This document shows positions 17,794 through 26,452 of a DNA stretch of 64,000 nucleotides, piece by piece. The notes below the pieces were generated by a model that did no database searches, was not told where the DNA came from, and was given only the letters and a program-made list of their open reading frames with translations. A program made the translations under genes and the position numbers. The first letter of the stretch is position 1. Each line of letters starts with the position of its first letter. Origin of the DNA: Acinetobacter sp. UBA3106 (GTDB taxonomy: Bacteria; Pseudomonadota; Gammaproteobacteria; Pseudomonadales; Moraxellaceae); the NCBI GenBank assembly GCA_002365595.1, contig DFAM01000017.1:17831-81830 (forward strand), written 5' to 3'.

Positions 17794-17827
17794 AAAAAAA
17801 CCGCGCTATATAGCGCGGTTTTTTTAT
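17794..17827. terminator. Bidirectional terminator
   Basis: AAAAAAACCGCGCTATA and TATAGCGCGGTTTTTTTAT: self-complementary GC-rich stem between convergent genes. Confidence 0.92.
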
Positions 17828-17842
17828 GATTAGAATTTATTG

Positions 17843-19819
17843 CTAGTCTTTGAGTGGATTGCCATATTGCTTTAAATATTCAATACCCAATTGCCGTGAA
17901 CCCTGATCATTAATGTGATTGGTGTCTTTATCCCGATATAAAGGCACATGATTAATCATAATTTTACATTCCTGCTGATTACACATCACCTTGGTCGGAT
18001 CAATGATTTTCAGGTTAGGGTATTTCAGTTTCGCTTCGGCAACAATTCGATTGAATTGTTTAAGCTGTGCCTCATAATTTTTTCTGGACACAGTACATTG
18101 GGCATGGGTATTTAAAATTTCGTTGCGAAGATTACAATCTGCCGGCACTCCGTCTTGGTCTAGACGAGGTACATCATTCAGCAGAATCACCTGCTCACTG
18201 GATTGATAGGCTATTTCCAGAGCCTTCATAAAACCACTTTTAAAGATTGCTGCATTGGAATGATGCACACCATCTTCAAGTTTCACTTCATCACTAAAAT
18301 ACGGCACATAGGAACCCGCCAAGATAATGGTTCGGTAATGTGTTTTAGCAAGATGATCTGTAATGGCCTTATTTCTGAATGCAAACTTGTCGAGTTTTTT
18401 CCATCCCTTGAAATTGACCTCTGAACGCTGCACCCCGGGTAAATAGAAAGTTGAACTTTGCGTGACGTCATAGCCGCGTAAATGCGCATCTTTCGCCCAT
18501 TCATCCAGCATGGCGCTATAACCGTTTGCATGAGAATCGCCAATCAATAAAAAGTCGATGCTGGCTTTCGGTTGGCCCAGCACACACTCATTCGGATCGG
18601 GTAAAGCTTTAGGATCCTCAGTATCCATACATTTATATCGGATCACATGCGCAAATGAATTAAGTGCTGCTTGCTTGTTATGAACAGACTGAGGAAACCG
18701 GTCTGGAAAACCCTGCTTGATATTGATGAGCTGTGCAATGGCGATAAAACTTATGGCTGGCAGCAGAAAACCAATGAGAATCACTTTGTAATTCGCTGCC
18801 ATCACAAAACGTTTGGTTGGCCTTTCAATAAGCTGATAAGTTAAAAATGCCAACATCATGGACAGCAGTACAATCACCACCTGATTTTCAGCATTTAATG
18901 GCCGCATATAGATGCCGAATAACACGATAATGGGCCAATGCCATAAATATAAAGGATAAGAAATTTTTCCAATCCAAGTACTCAAGCGATTGCTCAGTAA
19001 TAGATTATTGGATGAGGTACCTTGCCCAAGATAAATAATGAATGCTGTCGCCAAACATGGAATAAGCGCCATTAAGCCTGGAAATGGAGTTTGCTTATCG
19101 AAGTAAATGGCCGCTGTAAATAATGCGATTAAAGCGACCCAAACCAGACTTTGCCGAATTTTTTTTGGCAAGTTTAACTGCGGTAAAAAACAAATTAATG
19201 CACCAATCAGCAACTCAAAAGCACGTACCGGCATGCTGTAATAAGCCTTTTCTGCATTTTGAGTCAACTTGTGCTGAGCATAAAATACTAAGCTAATGAT
19301 TAACGCGGTCACTATAGCTAAGGTTTGTTTACGGGAAACTTTTCCTACAAACAGCAATAACAATAAAGGCCAGAAAATATAGAACTGTTCCTCTACCCCT
19401 AGCGACCAGAGATGCAATAAAGGGATACCTTCAGCACTTTGGCTAAAATAATCTCCCACCTTATTGCGCATATAGATATTCGCCATCAGCAGGGTTGCAT
19501 ACATGACACTATCAAAATATTGGGTCAATTCACCAGGAAGCATCACCTGCCAAGCTATCACACTGACCACACTGAGTACCGTAAAATAGGCAGGTGCTAA
19601 ACGCACCACACGCTTCTTGTAAAAGCGTGCAATGGAAAATCTTTTGGACTGGATATCCTGGGTTAAAATAAGGGTAATTAAATAACCTGAAATCACAAAA
19701 AAGACATCAACACCAATATATCCACCGGAAAATAAAGCTATTCCGATGTGATTAAAAATCACCAATAAAACAGCAATGGCCCTTAAGCCATCTATATCAG
19801 CGCGATAGGAGAGATTCAT
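17843..19819 (-). CDS. OafA/YrhL-type acyltransferase with C-terminal SGNH hydrolase-like domain
   Basis: The 658-residue protein has an N-terminal acyltransferase-3 domain of about ten membrane helices (DIDGLRAIAVLLVIFNHIG, YIGVDVFFVISGYLIT, LLHLWSLGVEEQFYIFWPL near 135) followed by a periplasmic SGNH domain (LIGDSHANGY near 430, and DTNHINDQGS near 635 with the Asp-His pair). Such proteins O-acetylate surface polysaccharides or peptidoglycan, taking the acetyl group from cytoplasmic acetyl-CoA. The target is not shown by neighbours. No polysaccharide cluster is nearby. Confidence 0.9.
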   Translation of the reverse strand: MNLSYRADIDGLRAIAVLLVIFNHIGIALFSGGYIGVDVFFVISGYLITLILTQDIQSKRFSIARFYKKRVVRLAPAYFTVLSVVSVIAWQVMLPGELTQYFDSVMYATLLMANIYMRNKVGDYFSQSAEGIPLLHLWSLGVEEQFYIFWPLLLLLFVGKVSRKQTLAIVTALIISLVFYAQHKLTQNAEKAYYSMPVRAFELLIGALICFLPQLNLPKKIRQSLVWVALIALFTAAIYFDKQTPFPGLMALIPCLATAFIIYLGQGTSSNNLLLSNRLSTWIGKISYPLYLWHWPIIVLFGIYMRPLNAENQVVIVLLSMMLAFLTYQLIERPTKRFVMAANYKVILIGFLLPAISFIAIAQLINIKQGFPDRFPQSVHNKQAALNSFAHVIRYKCMDTEDPKALPDPNECVLGQPKASIDFLLIGDSHANGYSAMLDEWAKDAHLRGYDVTQSSTFYLPGVQRSEVNFKGWKKLDKFAFRNKAITDHLAKTHYRTIILAGSYVPYFSDEVKLEDGVHHSNAAIFKSGFMKALEIAYQSSEQVILLNDVPRLDQDGVPADCNLRNEILNTHAQCTVSRKNYEAQLKQFNRIVAEAKLKYPNLKIIDPTKVMCNQQECKIMINHVPLYRDKDTNHINDQGSRQLGIEYLKQYGNPLKD

Positions 19820-20048
19820 AATTTAAAAAAGTACAATAAAGTAGCGGCATTGTATGCCTTTATGCAAAAAATTCAATTTTCAAACTAAAGGGTTTATGTG
19901 ACCCAATTTTATAAGATTCTTCTTAGATATTACTTCATGATTCAAATGCCGCTGTTTTTATAGTTATTTATTATTTGCTCAGCTATTCAATCTGATTTAC
20001 TCATGTTATTTATTGAACTCACCTTTTATACCTATTGTGAGTACATGG

Positions 20049-21230
20049 ATGTCCTCAAAAAATATCAAACTCAGTATTTTTCTGTGCTTAAGCATGTGTT
20101 TAGGAATTGGTATTTTACGTTTTTCTTATACCGCATTGTTACCCAGCACACGTGAAGCCTTTGACTGGACAACAGGTTTTGCCAGTCTTTTAGGCAGTGC
20201 GAATTTGCTGGGTTATTTAATCGGTGCATTTTGGGCTATGCGATTGCCTCAAACTAAAATCATGACGCGATACATTCAGATTGCAGCGATTACCGGTATG
20301 TTCAGTTTACTCTGTTGCGCCTTTTCAGATTTTGCCAAAGTCTGGTACATCTTTTGGCGTGTGGTTTCTGGGGTAAGCGGTGGTCTGCTGATGATTCTGT
20401 CACCTAGCGTGGTGGCGCAGTGCTGTGATCTTCAGGACCGTTTTAAAATCAATTTTATTGGTTTTAGCGGCATTGGCATTGGAGTTCTGTTGGCAACGCT
20501 TTTCTTGCCTTATCTGGACCAAATTTCAACTCAAACGGCATGGCTGATTCTATGCAGCTTTGCACTGATCATTTGTATTGGCTTGAGTTCTTTACTGCAA
20601 CAGTTTAAACATCAATTGTTCACCCAAGCCAATCAGAGTTCAACAGAAGTCCGATTAAATACCCTGTTCTATAGTTTACTGATTGCCTATGCAAGCAGCG
20701 CTTTTGCCTATATTCCCCATTCCTTGTTCTGGATCGATTATCTCAGTCACGAATTAGGACTAAGTTTGTTCTGGATCAACTTTAACTGGATTCTTTATGG
20801 CTTAGGCAGCGCTTTAGGAGCTTTTACCGCTTACGCACTAGCGAGAAAATTTGGAAATTTTACTAGCCTGAAAATTCTTTACAGTCTGTATATTATGGCC
20901 ATTTTTATTGCAACTTTAAGTATCAACCCTCTCTTGACCTTTGCCTCGTCTTTTTTTACAGGCATGCTCAATCCGGCAGTGGTGTTTTTGACTTCTTATA
21001 CGATTCTACAACTCTATGGCGTGGCATATAAAAAGTTGTGGAGCATTGCGACGCTGAGTTTTGCCTCAGTTCAACTGATTGGCGGTTTAAGTTTTAGTAC
21101 CCTGCAACATTTTAGCGTAACCTATCACCAGCAGTTTTTATTAGCTTCTTTTATCTTGTTACTCGGAACGCTGCAACTGGCATGGCATACCCGCTCAAAG
21201 CACTGCAAGCGAACCCAACAAACACTCTGA
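20049..21230 (+). CDS. MFS transporter, YbfB/YjiJ family
   Basis: About 393 residues and twelve hydrophobic segments. The first helix reads LCLSMCLGIGILRFSYTALLP, the family hallmark, followed by GSANLLGYLIGAFWA. Such proteins are drug/metabolite exporters of unknown substrate. ATG 20049 is used; a TTG at 20013 would add 12 residues (NSPFIPIVSTW) and cannot be excluded. It is convergent with the M23 lipoprotein gene. Confidence 0.78.
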   Translation: MSSKNIKLSIFLCLSMCLGIGILRFSYTALLPSTREAFDWTTGFASLLGSANLLGYLIGAFWAMRLPQTKIMTRYIQIAAITGMFSLLCCAFSDFAKVWYIFWRVVSGVSGGLLMILSPSVVAQCCDLQDRFKINFIGFSGIGIGVLLATLFLPYLDQISTQTAWLILCSFALIICIGLSSLLQQFKHQLFTQANQSSTEVRLNTLFYSLLIAYASSAFAYIPHSLFWIDYLSHELGLSLFWINFNWILYGLGSALGAFTAYALARKFGNFTSLKILYSLYIMAIFIATLSINPLLTFASSFFTGMLNPAVVFLTSYTILQLYGVAYKKLWSIATLSFASVQLIGGLSFSTLQHFSVTYHQQFLLASFILLLGTLQLAWHTRSKHCKRTQQTL

Positions 21231-21243
21231 ATTTTAAATTTTT

Positions 21244-21807
21244 TTATGAAGATGGGGCTAAATATGGATAAGGGTTTACAGATCCCTGTCCATTTAAATA
21301 GATTCCATAATGCAAGTGTGGCGGGGTATTTTTAGCATTGCCTGTATTACCGACATAACCAATCACCTCACCTGCTTCTACCCAATCCCCGGCTTGAATC
21401 TGGTCAGCGTAATTATCCAGATGGGCATAATAATGCCGGCTTAAATCTGGACCAGTAATCCAGACCACTTTGCCGCCTAAATTATTGGTTCCGACCTGAG
21501 CTACGATGCCTTGGGTGGTGCTTAATACCGGTGTTCCTCGCTTGGCAAAAATATCAATTCCTTCATGGGTTCGTCCTTCACTTCGTGCTGCACCCCAGGT
21601 GTCTTGTATTTGTCGAGCTTTAAAGTTTTCCACCGGCATTGCAAGCTGGGCAGGCAAGTCCGTTTTTTGTAATTGCATATATAAAATGGGATAACGCATG
21701 CCTGCTGCTTCACCTGAAGCTGGCGGCTGACAACCTGAAAGCAGTATTAATGCAAGTATTAAACCTGAACAAAAAGTCTGTTTAAACATTTTTCGATGTG
21801 GATACAT
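21244..21807 (-). CDS. M23-family metallopeptidase lipoprotein (LytM-type)
   Basis: The 187-residue protein has a lipoprotein signal with lipobox LLSGC (Cys26) and a C-terminal LytM domain. The zinc ligands are intact: H81xxxD85 in HEGID, and H164xH166 in HLHYG, so it can be an active peptidoglycan endopeptidase and not an EnvC/NlpD-like activator. ATG at codon 7 (MFKQTF) is an alternative start. It lies downstream of icd but behind icd's terminator. Confidence 0.88.
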   Translation of the reverse strand: MYPHRKMFKQTFCSGLILALILLSGCQPPASGEAAGMRYPILYMQLQKTDLPAQLAMPVENFKARQIQDTWGAARSEGRTHEGIDIFAKRGTPVLSTTQGIVAQVGTNNLGGKVVWITGPDLSRHYYAHLDNYADQIQAGDWVEAGEVIGYVGNTGNAKNTPPHLHYGIYLNGQGSVNPYPYLAPSS

Positions 21808-21889
21808 TCATTTCAAGAATTAAAGTGATGTGAGCGATTTCATCTTAAGTTTTTAATTATTTTGAATGAAATATGATTTCTGTAAATAT

Positions 21890-21918
21890 AAAAAAACCCG
21901 CAACTCGTACGGGTTTTT
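21890..21918 (-). terminator. icd terminator
   Basis: AAAAACCCG, loop GTACGAGTTG on the minus strand, CGGGTTTTTTT; 26 bases past the icd stop. Confidence 0.8.
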
Positions 21919-21943
21919 CTCGCCTAAGGTATGAGCCTTAAAC

Positions 21944-23197
21944 TTATTCCATATTGTTAATCACGGCCTGACCAAATTCAGAACAACGCAACAAAGTCGC
22001 ATCAGGCATTAAACGTTCAAAGTCATATGTCACTGTTTTATTCGCAATGGCACCGGAAATACCTTTAATGATCAAGTTAGCTGCTTCATCCCAGCCCATA
22101 TCACGCAGCATCATTTCCGCAGACAGGATGATTGAACCCGGGTTGACCTTGTCCTGACCCGCATATTTAGGAGCAGTACCGTGAGTCGCTTCGTACATTT
22201 GAATTGCTCCACCAATGTTGGCACCAGGCGCAATACCGATCCCCCCTACTTCTGCTGCAAGTGCATCAGAAATATAGTCACCGTTTAAGTTCAGCGTGGC
22301 AATCACTGAGTAATCCGATGGACGCATCAGGATTTGTTGCAGGAACGCATCTGCAATGACATCTTTAATAATGATGTCTTTACCGGTTTTCGGGTTTTTG
22401 ATTTTAACCCAAGGGCCACCATCCAGTAGTTCGCCGCCAAAACGCTCAAGCGCAACTTCATAACCCCATTCTTTGAATGCACCTTCGGTGTACTTCATGA
22501 TGTTGCCTTTGTGAACCAGGGTCACGCTTGGCTTGTTATTGTCGATTGCGAATTGAATGGCTTTACGAACCAAACGCTGTGTACCTTCTTTAGAGACCGG
22601 TTTAATCCCAATTCCGCAGTTCTCTTCGAAACGGATTTTAGTTACACCCATCTCTTCTTTGAGGAATTTAATTATTTTTTTTGCTTCCGGCGAATCAGCT
22701 TTCCATTCAATCCCTGCATAGATATCTTCAGAATTTTCACGGAAAATTACCATGTCTGTCAGTTCAGGATGTTGAACTGGAGAAGGTACGCCTTCAAACC
22801 AGCGAACGGGACGTACACATACGTAAAGATCTAATTCTTGGCGTAATGCAACGTTTAGAGAACGAATACCACCGCCTACAGGAGTGGTTAATGGGCCTTT
22901 AATAGAAACCACAAACTCCCGAAGTGCTTCGCAAGTTTCTTCCGGCATATAAGTGCCATAAATTTTGTCTGCTTTTTCGCCGCAGTAGACTTCCATCCAT
23001 TCGATCGAACGTTTGCCACCATAAGCTTTTTGAACCGCAGCATCCACAACGGCTTTCATCGCTGGTGTAATATCCACCCCAATACCGTCGCCCTCAATAA
23101 AAGGAATGATTGGATTGTTTGGAACATTGAGTGACAAATCTGCGTTTACGGTAATTTTGCTACCATCCACAGGAACAACGATCTTCTGATAACCCAT
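21944..23197 (-). CDS. icd: NADP-dependent isocitrate dehydrogenase (homodimeric)
   Basis: The 417-residue TCA-cycle enzyme oxidises isocitrate to 2-oxoglutarate. Substrate loop GGIRSLNVALRQELDLYVCV includes the serine that is phosphorylated by AceK in E. coli; IFRENSEDIYAGIEW, NIMKYTEGAFKEWGY and the NADP-site HGTAPKYAGQDKVNPGS are present. It is the dimeric E. coli-type enzyme, not the monomeric form that Acinetobacter relatives often carry in addition. Its upstream side is where the degraded insertion begins. Confidence 0.96.
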   Translation of the reverse strand: MGYQKIVVPVDGSKITVNADLSLNVPNNPIIPFIEGDGIGVDITPAMKAVVDAAVQKAYGGKRSIEWMEVYCGEKADKIYGTYMPEETCEALREFVVSIKGPLTTPVGGGIRSLNVALRQELDLYVCVRPVRWFEGVPSPVQHPELTDMVIFRENSEDIYAGIEWKADSPEAKKIIKFLKEEMGVTKIRFEENCGIGIKPVSKEGTQRLVRKAIQFAIDNNKPSVTLVHKGNIMKYTEGAFKEWGYEVALERFGGELLDGGPWVKIKNPKTGKDIIIKDVIADAFLQQILMRPSDYSVIATLNLNGDYISDALAAEVGGIGIAPGANIGGAIQMYEATHGTAPKYAGQDKVNPGSIILSAEMMLRDMGWDEAANLIIKGISGAIANKTVTYDFERLMPDATLLRCSEFGQAVINNME

Positions 23198-23393
23198 TGT
23201 ATAGGTTCTCCCTTTCTATCTAGCGATATCTAAAAATAATTGCCGAATAGGCAATTGTTTCGTCCTTTCTTATCACATAAGAGTTTAATCGAATTCCATT
23301 GTGTTTAAGATTTATACTGAAAATAACTACATTTCCCCATTGAATAAAACTTAACCTTTCTTAATTTTTATATAGTTATAGAAGTCATTTCCT

Positions 23394-23441
23394 ATGAAAA
23401 TCGTCATTCTGAATAAGTATGAATACCTAATTCTGTTTTGA
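23394..23441 (+). pseudogene. Displaced 5' fragment of rluE
   Basis: The frame reads MKIVILNKYEYLILF then stop. The intact rluE 3.36 kb away starts MKIVILNKPYDVLSQF. The first 24 bases match at 20 positions. Three of the four differences are silent third-codon changes and the fourth is ATG/GTG. Upstream spacers also look alike (TTTTATATA with a nearby TAG-A/T-AG). The original start codon was probably ATG here. Confidence 0.65.
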
Positions 23442-23600
23442 TCTATATTTTTCAATTACTTTTAAATTCCGTTTTTGCATCTATGACACATATTTAACCC
23501 CAATAAGAAACAAAAATCCCTCAACCTCTAGAATGCGAAGGGTTCTATATACGAGAATACGACCTGTGAAAATTAATGGAAACTTATTAATAAGTAAAAC

Positions 23601-24008
23601 TTAAAACTCTGCCCTATTAAAATCTTCAGAATTTAAATATGCCAAGATGGCTTCACCATTGTCTTTTCCCAGTGATTTTATAGGTAAATAAATTTTTTTA
23701 TCTCTTTGATTAAGAGCATTGTGATCCGTTATATTTTGAAGGATAACTGCTAACCAAAGTATGAATTCTTTATCCTGATATCTATTTGGTGCAAGAATTA
23801 GGTCTACACTCTTGCCATCACTCAGTTTTAGCTGCTCATTTAAATCATCAATATTTGTAAAATCATGTTTAAGTTGGAAATGAGTTTTGCCAATCATGTT
23901 TTTAAGTTCCATCAACAGTAAATTTAAATCTTTTGAGCTATCAGAAGAGAATCCATATTTATCCAAAACTCTCTTATAAATTAGCTCGGCTATCTCTATG
24001 TATGACAT
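23601..24008 (-). CDS. Hypothetical protein in the icd-rluE island
   Basis: The 135-residue, mostly charged protein has no signal peptide or membrane helix. It contains an early helical SYIEIAELIYKRVLDKYGF, a central VDLILAPNRYQDKEFILWLA and a C-terminal KSLGKDNGEAILAYL. It looks like a small soluble cytoplasmic protein, and the size would fit an immunity or antitoxin-type cargo gene, but no family is recognised. The ribosome site is weak (CTAAG). It stands alone in AT-rich DNA within the insertion. Confidence 0.55.
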   Translation of the reverse strand: MSYIEIAELIYKRVLDKYGFSSDSSKDLNLLLMELKNMIGKTHFQLKHDFTNIDDLNEQLKLSDGKSVDLILAPNRYQDKEFILWLAVILQNITDHNALNQRDKKIYLPIKSLGKDNGEAILAYLNSEDFNRAEF

Positions 24009-24022
24009 CTTAGCGTTACTTC

Positions 24023-24343
24023 TTATTCTTAACTCTATCTAAATATATCGAGTTATAAGCATGTTGAGAATAGCTATTACTTAATGACAAAATTCACTTA
24101 ATTATCTTTACTGATATCAACATTTAGACGTATAAACCTAAATGAAAGTCGAATTAAAAGACCCAAATTTCATTGTAATCTTTAAATTTTAGTCTGTTAA
24201 AAAGATAAGCCTATCAATTTTAGAAATAATAAAAGTAATCTTCTTATCTGATGACGTCGGAAGAAATTCACTTTTTCAAATAACATAAAACTAAAAATCT
24301 TGTTATATTAATAAGCTCAAAAACAATAAATATAATAATTAAT
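24023..24343. other. Spacer without recognisable feature
   Basis: About 320 AT-rich bases between the hypothetical gene and the small membrane protein; only very short frames, no clear hairpin. Confidence 0.5.
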
Positions 24344-24523
24344 ATGAAATACAGTATTTTATCTGCCATTCTAGTATGTTTTTTATTGGCAAGCGCATTT
24401 AGCTTTATCGTTGGCTTTTATAAAACCGACCTTATTTTTTTTGCACTAGGAGTATTACTCGCTTTAGCTTCAATCCTCATCTTTTTAGAAATAAAGAACA
24501 CTAAAAATGATCCTTTCTCCTAA
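24344..24523 (+). CDS. 59-residue small membrane protein
   Basis: ATG 24344 opens MKYSILSAILVCFLLASAF followed by a loop GFYKTD and a second hydrophobic segment LIFFALGVLLALASILIFLE, then a short charged tail KNTKNDPFS. The two helices with a short lysine/aspartate loop suggest a hairpin inner-membrane protein. The upstream region is AT-rich with no clear ribosome site. No family recognised; hydropathy periodicity is the support. Confidence 0.5.
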   Translation: MKYSILSAILVCFLLASAFSFIVGFYKTDLIFFALGVLLALASILIFLEIKNTKNDPFS

Positions 24524-24568
24524 ATAGGCATGTTCATTTCAAGTGATACTTGTTTGCTCAAGTCAGGT

Positions 24569-24682
24569 TTACTTAATCTCTTTCAGGCAATCTCGACACA
24601 CTTTTATTTCTTCATCATCTACCGTGTAGTCGATTTCGGTTGCGCCATGAAGACCAAACAAACACATTAGAAAGTGCAACAT
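24569..24682 (-). CDS. 37-residue microprotein with CxxC, prophage-type
   Basis: ATG 24682 follows a textbook CAGGAGAAAATT ribosome site. The product starts MLHFLMCLFGLHGATEIDY, continues with an acidic TVDDEE, and ends in VCRDCLKEIK. The CxxC pair plus the first cysteine could bind a metal or act in redox chemistry. I recall near-identical microproteins from Acinetobacter prophage regions but cannot verify it. It lies 45 bases downstream (minus strand) of the first sRNA/attenuator cassette. Confidence 0.65.
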   Translation of the reverse strand: MLHFLMCLFGLHGATEIDYTVDDEEIKVCRDCLKEIK

Positions 24683-24726
24683 AATTTTCTCCTGTTTATT
24701 AAGTGTTTTAAATATAATGAAAAATA

Positions 24727-24832
24727 AAAATCCTATTTAACTCTCCCAAATCAAATAGGATTTTCAGTTCTCAACATATTCTTCTTGTTGTTAAGTTATT
24801 GGAATAACTATAATATATCACCAACAATTCAC
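24727..24832 (-). ncRNA. Candidate sRNA or leader RNA, cassette copy A
   Basis: On the minus strand, TTAAAC (24867-24862), 17 bases and TATACT (24844-24839) form a promoter; transcription would begin near 24832. The transcript of about 106 nt ends in an intrinsic terminator: AAAATCCTATTT, 14-base loop, AAATAGGATTTT (24765-24727) and a T-rich tail. A homologous copy with the same promoter lies 810 bases away. It could be a free sRNA or an attenuated leader of the 37-residue gene downstream. Confidence 0.5.
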
Positions 24833-24905
24833 TTAAAAAGTATAAGAAATAGTAGTGTTGTGTTTAATGATGTCTTTATTAAGTTATTGTTTATTAACAA
24901 TTTGG
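24727..24905. repeat. Diverged dispersed repeat, copy A
   Basis: Shares with 25541-25725 the order hairpin, TTGGAATAAC, AGTATAAGAAATA, GTTTAA and ATTAAGTTA-n-T-TTTATTAA, in the same orientation. Confidence 0.65.
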
Positions 24906-25003
24906 CTGACAAGTAATCAATTTGTTAGTTAAATGTTCTTAGTCTTCTATTCAGATCGCAAAACAGAACAGAACTTCCAACACTACTTTTTCTTTTGTTT
25001 CAT

Positions 25004-25030
25004 GCAAAAAAATACCTCCTGGAAAGGAGG
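25004..25030 (-). terminator. Minus-strand intrinsic terminator
   Basis: On the minus strand CCTCCT, loop TTCC, AGGAGG, then TATTTTTTTG. It ends the transcript of the small gene at 25166-25330. Confidence 0.8.
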
Positions 25031-25165
25031 CAAGAAATAAAGATAGAAACTACAGCGATAGATTCTAATTACATATTATATATAAGATTAATATTTAATC
25101 AATGACAAATTATTACTAGATATTTCAATTTAATAATTAATCAAAATCTATATTTCGCCCCCGAT

Positions 25166-25330
25166 TTAGTATTGATAAGATTGAATCCTTAACGCTTCCT
25201 CTGCTTCACTGATAACTCGTTGAATGTTTTCTCTTTCATGTCTTTTAGCTTGAACATATACTGTGGCCATCAAACAAAGAGATCCTGCAACTAAAACTCC
25301 AATCAAAATCATTAATCTTTTATTTTGCAT
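25166..25330 (-). CDS. 54-residue single-helix membrane protein
   Basis: ATG 25330 gives MQNKRLMILIGVLVAGSLCL continuing as MATVYVQA, one membrane helix after a KR pair, followed by a charged amphipathic tail (KRHERENIQRV, then SEAEEALRIQ). An N-in, C-out orientation with a periplasmic helical tail is likely, resembling small phage or stress-type membrane proteins. No family recognised. A terminator lies 135 bases downstream on the same strand and a sRNA-like cassette lies upstream. Confidence 0.5.
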   Translation of the reverse strand: MQNKRLMILIGVLVAGSLCLMATVYVQAKRHERENIQRVISEAEEALRIQSYQY

Positions 25331-25540
25331 ATCATTAGTATTATTTATATGTAGACTTATAAATTTACGTTTTTATTAGTAACTTGCAATGATGGAATAT
25401 ACCAAAAAGTAAACTTTATCCCACATAAAATGTATATCTTAATTTAATACAGTCCTTGGTCGACCAGAGCTATTTCACGATTTTTCTTATATTTAAGTTT
25501 GTATCATCTAGACATATCTTTAGCTTTTCATCAGTCAATA

Positions 25541-25579
25541 AAAAGCCTACTTAATTTGCTGTAAATTAAGTAGGCTTTT
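25541..25579. terminator. Perfect 17-bp stem-loop terminator
   Basis: AAAAGCCTACTTAATTT, loop GCTGT, AAATTAAGTAGGCTTTT; functional in either direction. Confidence 0.85.
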
Positions 25580-25647
25580 CAACTCACATAATATTATTTT
25601 TGTTTTAAAGTTCTTGGAATAACAAAAAGATACCATCATCCAATAAA
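25541..25647 (-). ncRNA. Candidate sRNA or leader RNA, cassette copy B
   Basis: Minus-strand promoter TTAAAC (25682-25677), 17 bases, TATACT (25659-25654) matches copy A exactly in hexamers and spacing. The predicted transcript of about 107 nt ends in a 17-bp perfect stem (AAAAGCCTACTTAATTT with its complement, 5-base loop) and a T-run. Relative to copy A the stem has paired substitutions (TCC/GGA to GCC/GGC; TATTT/AAATA to TACTT/AAGTA), so pairing has been kept while sequence changed. Confidence 0.5.
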
Positions 25648-25805
25648 ATTATAAGTATAAGAAATATGAGCGTTAGGTTTAAAGGTGTTCAAATTAAGTT
25701 AATATTTATTAATAACTTGCATAAAAAACAATCATTTTTAAATTTTTAAGAATTTATAGATAAGCTGAACTTAAAATCAATACTTTTAGAAGAAATTTCA
25801 AATAT

Positions 25806-25872
25806 AAAAAAGCTCCCCATTTCGCGAGCTACCTAATTAATCGAGTGCTTGAACTTGCACTGCGATCACTTG
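25806..25872 (-). ncRNA. Candidate two-hairpin sRNA, C4-antisense-like in outline
   Basis: On the minus strand a promoter-like TTGACT (25907-25902) and TATCTT (25882-25877, spacing 19) precede a stem ATCG-c-AGTGC / GCACTCGAT with loop AAGTTCAA, then a terminator AGCTC / GAGCT with TTTTTTAT. Two hairpins in a prophage setting recall the C4-like antisense RNAs reported from phages and Acinetobacter. That link is from general memory and the exact family is unproven. Confidence 0.4.
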
Positions 25873-25907
25873 AACAAAGATAGGCTATATCACATTTAAA
25901 CAGTCAA

Positions 25908-26030
25908 TTAATTTTGAGCAAATAAGGATGGATTATAGGAAATAATATCTTCAAACTTATTGTAATCATCAATTCTGAATACCTGGAATTGAATAAGCTT
26001 TATCTCTTTTTTAGCACTTATTTAAGCGGA
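25908..26030 (-). pseudogene. C-terminal coding remnant, unknown protein
   Basis: After an in-frame stop the frame reads ISAKKEIKLIQFQVFRIDDY and continues NKFEDIISYNPSLFAQN to TAA 25908, with no start codon. It looks like the end of a broken island gene. No family recognised. Confidence 0.35.
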
Positions 26031-26069
26031 TTGCCGAGAGGTGTGGTGAAAGCTTTTGGAAGAGGTTTC

Positions 26070-26442
26070 ATGACAGCCGCTGATTTTATTAATAAATTTG
26101 GTTGGGATGAGCTTGCCGAATTACCTAAAGCTAGTTTTATAATGAACCGTTTAAACCTGTTTTGATGTAATTTTGGCATCAAGAAAGAAGGAATAGCACA
26201 GTATTTTAATGCTTATGAGTTGGCGCAGAAACTTAGGGTCTTGGAAAGAGTTAAAAAAGCTCTAGATGGGAAGTATTTCGGGTATATGCACTTCTATTTA
26301 CATTCGAACGGCATTTATGTGTTTTTAGATCATTACAATGACTTTATTTTCAGATCACGCCCAGCCCATCGGTATGTTTAATAAGGCGATTGCAGATGTA
26401 GAAAGTGGTATTACAACAGATAGAAGATTGGAGGGATTGTGA
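26070..26442 (+). pseudogene. Frameshifted prophage-type gene remnant
   Basis: ATG 26070, with AAGAGG upstream, starts MTAADFINKFGWDELAELPK, an N terminus I associate with small Acinetobacter prophage proteins, but stops at 26165. Coding similarity continues in other frames: FNAYELAQKLRVLERVKKAL with FGYMHFYLHSNGIYVFLDHY, then AIADVESG and a final RRLEGL to TGA 26442. At least two frameshifts separate these pieces, so the gene is dead. Confidence 0.55.
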
Positions 26443-26452
26443 TGGAAATTGA

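Larger units (their letters stand above)
25541..25725. repeat. Diverged dispersed repeat, copy B
   Basis: Second copy of the element at 24727-24905, roughly two-thirds identical by eye over about 180 bases. Confidence 0.65.

Noticed and set aside
20013..20048. TTG start adding 12 residues to the MFS transporter
   Set aside because: No ribosome site; the ATG at 20049 fits the family N terminus better, though the longer form is not excluded.
26026..26070. tRNA-Ser/Leu-like 5' half (GCGGATTGCCGAGAGG)
   Set aside because: The sequence cannot fold further into a cloverleaf and is the leader of the prophage gene remnant.
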